Assembly: GCA_025618425.1 (NCBI GenBank)
Contig: CM046842.1
Location: 22,514,248 to 22,578,247 of the forward strand
Length of the DNA: 64,000 nt
Source: Heliocidaris tuberculata
Lineage: Eukaryota; Echinodermata; Echinoidea; Camarodonta; Echinometridae
Direction of reading: 5' to 3'
Shown: positions 50,401 through 62,400 of the stretch, piece by piece
Position numbering within the stretch: the first letter of the stretch is position 1
Layout: each line of letters opens with the position of its first letter
Notes under the pieces: generated by a model
Database searches by the model: none
Seen by the model: only the letters and a program-made list of their open reading frames with translations
What the model was told of the DNA's origin: nothing
Position numbers and translations under genes: made by a program

Positions 50401-53400
50401 ACTAAGTTTCTAATGATGTATTTTGTTTTCAAAGACATTACATTTTGTTAGAACCATGTAGCACTAAACGAAAAATATTATTGTTGCCAATTTGAAGAAC
50501 AAAATGTTATCAATTTAGCCCTTAAATAATTCCTGTCCTGAAAGGGTTAAGACTGACACTGACCTGAACCTGTCTCCAAAAATCCCCCGTATCCTGTGCC
50601 TGAGACCATTTGGTACTGGGAGAAGATGATGTATCTGGCCATATCTGGACCTCTAGACTACCCACATCAGCCCCGCCCATGTGATAGTAGAACTCCATAC
50701 AACGTGTTGACACGGCTAGGAAGTCACTCGACTTGAGTATTGTGACGTCACCTTCAGCACGTCCAGTGGCTTCCACGTATACATAGGTGCCTGATGATGA
50801 AAGTTGGAAGAAAAACATCTTGTCTAATCATCATTAAAATCTGTCATAGCAAATTAGCATGACAGCCTCTATATACACGAACATGTATCAATAAAATTAC
50901 AAAAGAAATTAAAAAAAACCCAGAAAAAATATATCTTAACTTTCCTTTTAAGATATTAAAATTTAAATTCATCATCCCTCAAATATAAACAAATTATCAG
51001 TCTTTAGCAGCCACTGCAGATGAATGAAGAAATAAAATAATAGTTGTTCAAAATAATTCCTTTTATAAATGATAATATTGTAGCAATTATAATAGGCATA
51101 CCGTTTTCTTCAGGTAGGGTTTCTTCATTATTAAGGAAAAATGGGTTTTCAATCAGAACTTCTTAAAAAGGTTCATGAAATTCCCTGATCAATTTCTTTA
51201 GTTGTAGTTTTAGAACTCGAAAAATCTTTACCGTATGGTGTTCCCAGAGTGTGGTCAACTCCAGGGCCCGTGTCATCAGAGGGTGTCCTTCCCTGTATCA
51301 GCAGCCAATCAAAGTCATCATTGTTCTGTTCGTTCTTCCATGTGCACAACCCATTCTCAAAGGAGCACGAACCAAACGGTAGGCAGGGTTCGTCGGAGAT
51401 GATGACGTCATCAATGGCAACACCAGAGCTGACTTGGTAGAGATTGCTAGAGGCTTGGAATCGGAACTGAAAATGGAAAAATAAGAAAAAAAATGCAGGG
51501 AATCATTCCTTGCAGAGGCCAGAGTTTTTTAAAAAAAGTTGTTGAAGGGATTTGGTAACTTTGTGGAGGCTTGATTTAATAAATTGTTGAATTTTGATAT
51601 CTGTCTTGTATAATGATGTTCAGAAGGATAAATAAATAGGCAGGCATAGAAAGGTTTTCAAATATATAATGCTATTATTAAGATATCTATGACTGAATAC
51701 TTCCATTTACGAAAGCATATGGCCATACGCTTTAGTCTAACACTGAGTCTATGAGGGAAAATGAGTCTGGCATTTCCGGTCACTTGCATATGTTTACTTT
51801 TGTGAAGCACATGATGATTTTGAAGTGCTTTTTTTCCCCCTCGGCTTCATTTTTACACAATATTACATACACTGATAGCATGTAAGGCCAGGCAGCTCAG
51901 ATTTTATCAAGCCTCTACAAAGTTACCAAATCACTTTAAGTCTTTTCTATCTCTAGGTAAATGGGAATTGTCAGCATGCTTATCAGCAACATATTGGTTA
52001 TTCACAGCAATAATAACCATATTGCTTTTGAGGATCATCTTATTACTAATGATATCAACATACTGACATTTACCAGCATAAAGACAACTAGGAATAGTGA
52101 GTCAGAAGAGGGTTGGGTACAGGGGGTGGAGAAAGTGAGAAAATATCCTAACATGCATTTCCCCCCTATTTTTTGCTTTACTCCCTTTCTTTCTCAGTAG
52201 GTATGGTAAATTGTTATCCAGTAGGAAGAAATTATTATTCATAGACCATTATCATGATTCATCACCATCACCATCATCATCACCACCACCACAATCACAT
52301 GGTCAATGTACTCGTACAACAACCATTAGTTATCACAAATGGCTTACCCTCCATGATTCTCAGCTGGTATAGTTGATCTCTGCAACATGCCATTTATCAG
52401 GCCCTATCACTGTATTCATCTCCAAAAGTCTACTTAATCTCTTATTATTATCATTATTATCATCATCATCGCTTCATCACCATCATTATTTTCATCATCA
52501 TCACCACAATCATATGGTCAATATTAATACCACTACCATTATCACAAATGGCTTACCCTATATGATTCTGAGCTGGTATAGTTGATCTCTGCTACATGCC
52601 ATTCATCAGGCCCCGTCACTGTATTCATCTCCCAAAGTCTAGTAGATCCTCCACTCCTCACATGTAGGTAAACCTTAAATGGCATTAAATAAATTAAACA
52701 GAAGTCCATTACTCTGATTGCAATTATCTAAATTTGCATCAAACTTATTGAAAACAAGCATAGCAATCGTTAACCTCTTATAAAGCTAATACCAAAGGTT
52801 TCGGGAAATGTATTACAACCTTATTCATTCATGTAATATAAAGCATGATCTACAGAGAAGACAATATAATAAACAAAGATAAACAAACCAACAACAAACA
52901 AAACAACAACAAAGAAAAAATATTTAGATTCTTGTAATTTTACCTAATGCACTAATCCTGTTTGGGTTTCTCTAATACTGTAAATGGAATTGTAGAATAT
53001 TAGCAATGCAATAACACAGCCAAGTAACACAAAAGGTTTGCAATCAATTGCAAATTTGAGACAACGATTCTGATTGGTTAATGGTCAGCCTTTTGAACTA
53101 TATGTGCATGCAACAATGATCTTGACTGGCCATTGCCATTTTGACACTGATTCCAAACCCTTGTGTTACGGGGCCCTGATCTTCTTTAGATGTGAACGTA
53201 TAGTATTAGATTCAAGAGCATGCAACTTCAAGAATTTGAATGTCCCTATAAACTCATACGATGCTACAACCATGTGTACTGATCTGTAGCGGTGCCACGT
53301 ACATGTTTGGTCGCATTGTTTGTTTGCGCTTAAGCACCCCAAAACTAAACCTGGCACAGGGGGGATTAGTGGCTGGCACAACAGGGATTAGCACTGTGGC

Positions 53401-56400
53401 ACTGGGGTTGGTACATGCATGGGGGCAGATTAAGGGTTAAGGTGTCGTTTCTTCTGTGGTTCCCAGTAAAGGTCAAGAGGTCATCAAACAAAAATCGCAT
53501 TACGTTTTTTAAAGCATATCCATAAATAATGAAGGAAAAAATCAATAAATCTACCTCAGGTGTGATTATGTTGATTCCAAATAAGGTTGAGCTTGATGTT
53601 AAGATGCTATGGTGTATGGTCTATGAACATTCCATATACATGTACATATACTCACCTAAAGGACGGAAGCTTGAGGGAAAGGATCATTATAAATATTGTC
53701 TGCCAAGAGCCAGAAGGGCGTTAACGCATATCCTCTACGGTAGCTTAGCGAAACGCCATGGCACGGGAAGACAAATATGACAGAATTATTCAAAATCAAA
53801 ATTTTATTCTACACAGGCAGAACCAAAATATTAGGATGTAGAATTAGTACTTACCTCTTTGAACACTTTCAAGCCAAATAATATCAAAACCTTTATTCAG
53901 ATATGTCTTAATTCTAACTTTAGAAGCACAGACAAAACGGGCAATTTTTCTCCTGCGTCTTTATGCGCCCTTGCGTTTCGCTAAACTACCTAACACATAG
54001 TTAACTCTTTATTCGCCACGGATCGAAACCCTGGACTGTCACATAGTATGGAGTGTATGTATAATACATGTATACTGTAATTGTGCCAAAAGTTGACTGT
54101 GGCAGTCCCCCAATTGTTTCACTGGCCGACCAAAGCCACTAAAGAGTTAACGCCCTTCTGGCTCTCAGCAGACAATATATATATAAACCCAAAACTGGTG
54201 TAATAGGGAGACACTCCTTGCTATTTTTCTTTGTACTCGTGTCTCCCGTACGTAGGTTGTGTCTCCCGTACATAGGTCGCGCTATTATGACGGAATAAAC
54301 CGCATTGTCGTGTGTCTCCGAAAAGCAGTATCCAGTGAAATACATATATAAAGTATCCTGAGTGTAATGTTTGGATGTTATAGTTTATGATCCACGAACT
54401 TTCCATATATAGGTCTACATAATATACCCACCTGAAGGACGGAAGCTTGTGAGGTGCCCATGTAGTATGAGAACTTCATGCATTGAGGGGTAGGGGTAGG
54501 ATCATAGTAGCCAGTCTGGATGGTAGCATGATCAGCGCTTGACAGGAGATTGGTCATATCTGCAAACATGATGTGTCCTTTAAAAAAGAAGATAAGAAAG
54601 AATTACATTATCTTCACACAAAGCGGAGTTGGGGGTTTCATTGATATACAACTGGAATGCAAAATTATTTTAAGTTTTTCTAAAATAGTCAAGTCTCTGA
54701 AGTTTGCTAACGGTTTTCGGATACATCTGTGTAATTAACTGGTCTGAATTCCGATCCAAAACTTAGTATTCCCAATATCAAGTTCTACATTCACTTTCGT
54801 AAAATCTGGAATCATTTTCTGTGGCAGCTCGGTTTTAAAACCAGACTTATGCGTCTCAAAACATTTTCACTTGATATAAGTAGAGGATGCAGAATGAATT
54901 ATATGATTATTTTTTTTTCATAGTCAGACAATGCATATACCGAGCCGTTGACAGCGTTTAAATTGTCTGTTGGAATCTGAACATTAGCTTGACATAGACA
55001 CATATTTACTCAAGTTTAATATGCATCTCTCACGGACTGGATTAACACACGCATCAGGCAAACAGGTGGTTCAGAATAATTGCTTAAAACCTGTGATAAG
55101 AAATGAAGGAAACTTCATCAATGTCATTCTGTAATCATGCATTGACAGAAATAGCTAAGACCAATTCTGTCTAAAGGGGACATGTGATTTAAAATGCTTA
55201 CCATAGCTGGTCTTATAGGTGTAATCTACAATGGGTCCTGTTCCTCTCGTGCTGGCCTGGATCAGTTCCCAATCAAAGGTGTCAGAGGTCATCTGAGTGA
55301 AACCACATGCTCCATTCTCAAAGTCACAAATATCTGGAATTAAAAAAAAAAAAAAAACCAGGAAGGTTATGTTACATGTTTTACAAATTAATTTTACCAT
55401 ACCAATACCGCAATGTAAAGAGAACAGAAAATGAAAATTGTAAAAGAGAGAAAATAAATATAAAGAGCAAGGGAAAGAGAGAAAGATATAAAAAGAAATC
55501 AAAAGAATGAGAGGGAGAGAGAGAAAGAGGATGAGAAAGATGAAGCTGCAAAAGTGAAGAAAGAGAAAATTATGAAAAAGATAAAGGGAGACAGAGAACA
55601 TGGGGGGGGGGGAGAGAAAGAGAGAGAGAGAGAGAGAGGGGGAAAGCATAAGGGAGAACAGGCAGCGAAGGGGTTGGTTCACTAGCTCCTGATAACCTCC
55701 AAAGAAATAGAAACATTCTAAAAAAAAAAACGAATTGTGAAGGAATGCAGGGTAGCAGGTAATCACTTTAAAAAACTTGCATTTATACTCAATAAATGGA
55801 GATACATGTACAACACAAATAAATATGATAGTTCATAATTCACAATAAGATTCAAAACAGCATGGCAAGTGGAATAAACTTATTTTTTTTACCTGGTGTT
55901 GGACATGCTCCTGGGTGGAAGACTATATCATCAAGTGCTATATCACCCATGAAATCAGCTCCTCGAACTCCTTCAAATATCACCTAAAAAGAGATACATG
56001 CAAACACACAAAGCATTTTATCATATTATTCAAAATTTTCAATTATTTTCCTTCCCTGCTCACACATCGCTCCCGCTCTGCTACTCTGTCTCTATTGGCC
56101 TACATTTATCAATTATCACATAGAATAAATAAAGGACAAGTTTCAGTTTTCCAAGTTTTAATTTCTTTCCCATTTCTATTTACATGCACCTAACTCTTTA
56201 CTTCTCTGTCTTTGTATTTTAATCCAAAAGTATATGTCTTTTTCCTCCATTTCTGACACCTGCCTTTTTACTTCGTTACATTCAGCATTCAGCTGCTCCA
56301 ACCAGTAAACTAAAAGTTTAGTGAATTAACAAATAAAAACCTGACATCCTTACCAAAATTGTAACCATACTGGTTTGTATTTTATTAGACCAAAGACGAT

Positions 56401-59400
56401 GCTAAGATACAGAGGCAAAGTATTCATTTTGAGATGCATTTATTGTAGGTATTCAGATTATTTTATATCCTTTCAAAAGAAATAATTTCGAAACCATATA
56501 GGCCTAATTTCTAAGCCACACACAGAGAATACCTGGCATGTGTCCTAAATCTTAGGGCACCAAAAGTTCTTACAAAACACCTGCCTGCAATACTTTAAAT
56601 AATTTTGGACATACCTAGGGTATCCAAACACATGTAAAACACCTTTTTTTCGGGTATGAATTTAGGACATGCACCAGATATCCACAAACTTACAGCATAA
56701 GAGTCTGTGCCTGTAAAATGAATCTGGCTCTGTTTCCAGAATGGACCCCTTGGTTCAGACTCGGTCCAGATGAGAGTCTCAGTGCCTCCATTAGCCGTGT
56801 ATATGGACAGACTACCTAGATGTATTCCATACATTTGGTACCAGAACTCCATACAGTAGCCACTGTCATCAGAGCTCCGTAGGACGTTGGAATTCAATCT
56901 GGCAGTGTCTCCTGGGTTTCCACCAGATGTCTCGATGTAGATGTAGTAACCTGTTGATGTCAAAGAAATAAGTTGTAAGTCTTGAAAACTGAAAACTAAA
57001 AAAGGACTGGATACATTTATGTTGATGGATATTTTAGAGTAATGTCCAAAATTACATGAAACATGAAATTAGATGCAAATTTATTGAACCCCCAGAAGGG
57101 GGATTGCTTTCCACAATAAGTGAAAGCATATACTTGACAATAGAAGCAACTATAATATTGCAATAATTTCATTTTTACACTTCGAAAAATACAGAGAAAC
57201 TTTTCTAAATACATTGTCCAACCTCCGTCTGTTTTAAGCGTTGTCAGAGTACATTGCGCCAATGTTATTGATTATGATCTTTATTGATATTGTTGACAAT
57301 GTTGTATACGACACCGATCGTTGATGTTTAATTAACGCCCTCTTGCGGCGGGTTACGTTTGTCTCGGTCTTGGCATTAAAATAGGAAAACCCTATCCAGA
57401 ATCGTCCGGTGTTTCTTTTTTGTTTAAACTTGCGTGGTGGCAGCGGTGGGATGTTCCTAGGCCATTTTTATGACGGTCCCAAGGATGTGAACAGAGAGAA
57501 TCTAGCTCGACATATAGGAGGCCGGACGTTCATCAAAAAGTGGTGTGATAATTCTGGGTAGCTCTCATTGTTTTCCTGTGTAGCCCCACATATTGAATAT
57601 GTGTGACGTAGCGTCGACGCACAGACGCACCGCCCTGACCGGGTCCACTGCATCAACAAAGCGATGCGCCCCCGTAGAGGCACCCCAGCATGGGTGTCAT
57701 AGTGGTTCGTTGGAGCCAAGGCCCTTAGAATCTTGTTTTTTGTTACCCCCGTATTTCTATGCAAATTATTATGGATGTGAAGAAGGAGTGAGAGTGGAGT
57801 TAAGAAGTGGCTATGGAGTTAATTTAATCAGTGAGACAATGGCCGAGCTATTAGGGTTACAGGTTCTGATAGATGAGAGTATGATTGATGATTATACTTC
57901 CAATTACACTCACCAATACATGCGTAACATCTGTAGGAATGTTGTTGGGCTTACATGGTTTTCGTTGTATCGTAATGGCCTTGAGTTCACCTTTGAGGGT
58001 TTAGTTGTCGAGGATGAATATATGGTGAATGTGGAGATCATTGGTGGTGCCCCCTTCATGGAGGTCAACGATATTTCTGTGAGACCGTCTAGACATCTCA
58101 TTACCTTTAGTGATGACTCGGTGTTCAGTTATGGTTGTCCAGGTAACACGAGTGAGGCCGTGAGTCCTGTGACTATCAGTAGGTTGGAAGTTCCCATGAC
58201 TGAGCCTAGCTCTGGTACTCCATGTGAGCCTAGCTCTGATACTCTGTGTGAGCCTTGCCCTGATACTCTGTGTGAGCCTTGCCCTGATACTCTGTGTGAG
58301 CCTTGCCCTGATACTCTGTGTGAGCCTTGCCCTGATACTCTGTGTGAGCTTAGTTCTAATTCACTGACTGAGCCTAGCTCTGGACCTAGTGTGACTGAGC
58401 CTAGCTCTGGACCTAGTGTGACTGAGCCTAGCTCTGGTACTCCATGTGAGCCTTGCTCTGATACTCTGCTGACTGAGCCTAGCTCTTGTACTGTGAATAA
58501 GGTTGATTGCTTTCCTGTATGTGACAACAGTGCGCTTGACTATTATCCGAATGGTGGTTTTGCTGTTGTCGGCCCATATATTCACTCTAGTAAGGAGCCG
58601 TATTTATTACCTTACGATTTCGGTGCTGCGCGCCGGCTCTTAGAAAGTTCGATCAGTTTGCAAGTCGCCTCAGAACAGCTCTTGATGCAAATGATTGATA
58701 GTGATAGATCCATAATTGAGTCGAACACTTTGCACGGTCACCCATTCCCTGTACTCACTACTTTTAGGCCTACACATTATTCACTTGAATCACAGACAAG
58801 TTCAACCGATAGCGTCGATGAGGCCGAACATCAGCCGAGTATGACCGATCACGCCGATGAGGCCAAACCTCAGCCAAGTGTGAACGATAGTTTCGGTGAG
58901 GCCGACCCTCACAACCATTCAGCTGTCGATCCTTCTGAGATGATTGCAGATGACCTTAACAGAGAGACCCTGAGCTTGTTCATGGGTGAGCACTCTGCTT
59001 CGCTGACCCATGATGTCATCACTTCCCAAGTCACTGCCGAGTCTTCTGTTCCAGGGTCACTACCCAACATTTCTTCTGTAGGTGACCAGCACTCGGTAAC
59101 AGTCTCAGCTAAAGGAGGTCTGCCAAAGGGCACTCATGATGGTATGTTGTGCTTCACCATGGGTCCTCCTGTGCCATTGGGTGACAGCTGTAGTCCACTT
59201 CCACCCCTGGATGTCAGCGACGGCCCTGTACCCATCTCCTCAAGCAGTGTGTGCAAAGGCCCCTCCTGTGTAGATGTCAGCAACGGCCCTGTACCCATCT
59301 CCTCAAGCAGTGTGTGCACAGGCCTCTCCTGTGTGTCCCCAGGTGTCTGGACCAGACCTGAGTCTCTACCCCTTGATGTCGGCTTGGACTCAATACCCTT

Positions 59401-62400
59401 GGCTATTGATGTCTGTGCAGGACCTGCCCCTACACCGCCGGATGTCTGCACAGGTCCACCTCCAATGCCCCCAGCCGACAGCCCAGGTCCCGCACTGCTC
59501 CATGATGCCAACGTGTGCCCCGTCTTTCCGGCACCCTATGACAGAGCATGCCCTACTCCCATAGCTAGGCATGTCACCGAAGCCGACCTTCTTGTGCCCC
59601 CAGATGCCAGCCCTTGGACTCACTGCCCCCAATCGGATTCTAATGACTGGGACGCTCCCCCGGGCCCTAGCCCCATGCCTCTCGCCCTGAGAATTCCCCG
59701 AGAGGACTGTTTCACTTATCCCCCAGTGCCCCCTACTGACACGCCCCCCCCCCCTCCCCTGTCCCCTGGTAGTTAGGTGGTGTGCATAGCATATTGTAGT
59801 TTTGTTTTATTACATGTAACTGGCATAGGTCTGCTCTTTTATTTTGTTTACAGATTTTTTCCTGATGAACGTGTATTTTTATTTTTCCACCATCTTTGTT
59901 ATTGTTATAATACTTCTGTTTTTTAATCATTTTAGGTAGACTGTGAGTGCACCTGATAACTCACTTAAATATTTGCATTTGGATGGATTACTTTTTTTTT
60001 TTAACCTCCCTTTTTATTGCAGTATACTGGTGGATGTGTACATTCTCATTTTCAGTATGGTTGTGTAACCATGGTTTATACTGAATTGACATTTTTGCAT
60101 GTATGGTTGTGGTTACAGTGTACCAGTAAACCTTTGTGTGATTTACTGATTAATTTGGTTATGTTTGCATTTATGAATTGTTTTTGCCTTGATGATTCAG
60201 GGATATGCTCTGTTTGTTTCCATGTCGGGTAATGGATAGATGCGAACCTGTAACATTCAGTCTCCTTTTTTATATAGTTTGATGGCCCCTTTTTTGTTGT
60301 TTACAGAGAAGATGGAGTAACTGGTGTGAATCTTTGGTTTTACATACATGATTCTAATAAATGCATCTGCTATTTCAATATTTACTTTGGACAAACAGCA
60401 TTTGTGTTATACATAGTGTTTGTATTTTGTAAAGTAGTGTCCTTACTTCTTTGTCCTCTTTATGTGAAAAAAAAATCAGGTTTGAATTGTCATGTTAATT
60501 CGCTGTAGATGTATTCATGGTTTGTTTACTTAATATAGATGTACTATGCAACATTACAACCTTTTTCCTTGTTGCATTCATTTTCAGCGAAGGAGAAATA
60601 GTGTGAATGTTTGCAGTTTAGATACTGGTACATGTATCTCATAGTGCAGTGCACTTGTTCTTTCGAAGTGTAGTTCTGATATTAAATACATTTATTCTGA
60701 CAAAGGTTTTTGTATTTTATAATGGAATGTTTTGCATTCATGTATGTATTTACATGTGACTGGGTTTTCACACATTTTTTTTTTCCTTCCCTATGCAACA
60801 CACCTATTCCTAGTTGTATAACAAATGTCTATATGTACTCTGGTGTCTTCATCTTGTTGCTATTAACTGGTTATTTTCCAGGTATCTTAGCATGCCCATC
60901 TTTATCTGTGTGCGGATTTGTTTCCTTATTTAACCATAACTGCAGTTATCTTTTGTGATGCAGTTTTATTTATACATGTACCTATTTTTGTTTGACAGCA
61001 GGTGATGTTTCCACTTTCGTGTTTTCAAAAGGAAGAAGGAAAGAGACTGGAAGTTAATTATGCTATTGTAGTTACATGTATGTTGTTTGCATGCTTATAC
61101 ATGTACTTTGTATTGGACTATTGGTAAAAAGATGGTTTAAGCCTGCAGGGTAGTGATGTATTAATTGTTTATAGTAAATCACATACAGAGTTATGGCCTT
61201 GCTGATATGTTATTGCATTATAGATATAAAGTGAAGAACACAATACTAAAAGGAAGAATGATATGTGGTCAGACTCACAATTTGTTTTTTTATTACAAAT
61301 GTAATGAGATTGTGTAAACATAAACACAAGATTACTCACTCGTTATTGTTTGCATAATGTTAAGTTTATAGCTGAGCTATTGTTACTTTTAAAGTCATAT
61401 CATTGATTATTGGTTATGATTATTAATAGTCTGTTTATATCGTTAATATCGTATACTGATAATGGCAGAGAGAAAGAAGGAAGAAAGAAGAAATCACGCC
61501 AATGTTATTGATTATGATCTTTATTGATATTGTTGACAATGTTGTATACGACACCGATCGTTGATGTTTAATTAACGCCCTCTTGCGGCGGGTTACGTTT
61601 GTCTCGGTCTTGGCATTAAAATAGGAAAACCCTATCCAGAATCGTCCGGTGTTTCTTTTTTGTTTAAACTTGCGTTGGGCAAGGTGTAATTTCTCAGTCT
61701 CTCAATTAAAACTCAGTTGAATAAGTAGTATACTGGTCCATGGTAAGACGTGGCATTATACCTACCTGTTGAATCCCCAGTGGTGTGATCCCCAGCAGGT
61801 CCTGTTCCTGCGCTATCACTAATACCAGACTTCCTGGTCCAATCAAAGTCATTGCCTGGGTCTTGAGTCCAGGTACAGAGACCGCTCTCAAAGTCACAGT
61901 TATGAGAATCTGGAGCTGAGGGTATAATGAACGCAAAAGGTGTTAAATGGAAGAGGGGATTAATAAAAAAAACCATTTCAGCAGACCTACTACTGCCCAG
62001 GAAATATAAGGTGTTGACTAGCAAACTATTTCAAATGTTACTTGAATGATTAGGGGAAGAAAGCTCTTTGAATTGTTTATTTGTTTTGTTATACATCATG
62101 CATTTGTTTCAATATCATCGCTCTTCTGAAAATAATAAATTATATTGACCTTGTCTTCAGCAGTTGTACCATATTCATTTCTGCATCCCATGAAATGATT
62201 AGTATTGTAGAGAAAAGCCTTTTATGAAAACCAAAATGGAGTCTACAATTTTTGGACTACAATTCTTGTACAACTTAGATATGTTTTGTATAATTTTGTT
62301 ATGTGTATTATGTGTATAGAGGAGAATTACATTTTGTTTTTAAATTGAGACAGTATGGATTATACATGTAATTCAAATTGTATATATGCAATTATGTACC

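Larger units (their letters stand above)
57257..61675 (+). mobile_element. Complete young non-autonomous LTR retrotransposon
   Basis: It is bounded by two identical 179-bp LTRs, with a primer-binding site directly after the left LTR and a purine tract directly before the right one. Between them is one 727-codon ORF and then about 1.7 kb of AT-rich sequence with no long ORF. There is no reverse transcriptase, RNase H or integrase, so it must depend on a partner for movement. It lies antisense in the receptor intron between exons 4 and 5. TTG sits on both flanks (57254-57256 and 61675-61677, depending on the boundary chosen), but a normal 4-6 bp target duplication is not clear. Confidence 0.92.

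Noticed and set aside
55155..55766. 203-codon minus-strand ORF
   Set aside because: Only 55202-55333 is coding (exon 7). The rest is the GA-rich intron read through.
57468..57764. 98-codon minus-strand ORF at the left of the LTR element
   Set aside because: Antisense to the leader and start of the element's ORF; no recognisable motif.
58129..59632. Antisense ORFs across the LTR-element ORF
   Set aside because: Shadows of the repeated Cys/Pro/Ser codons; the + strand ORF is the long intact one in the element's sense direction.
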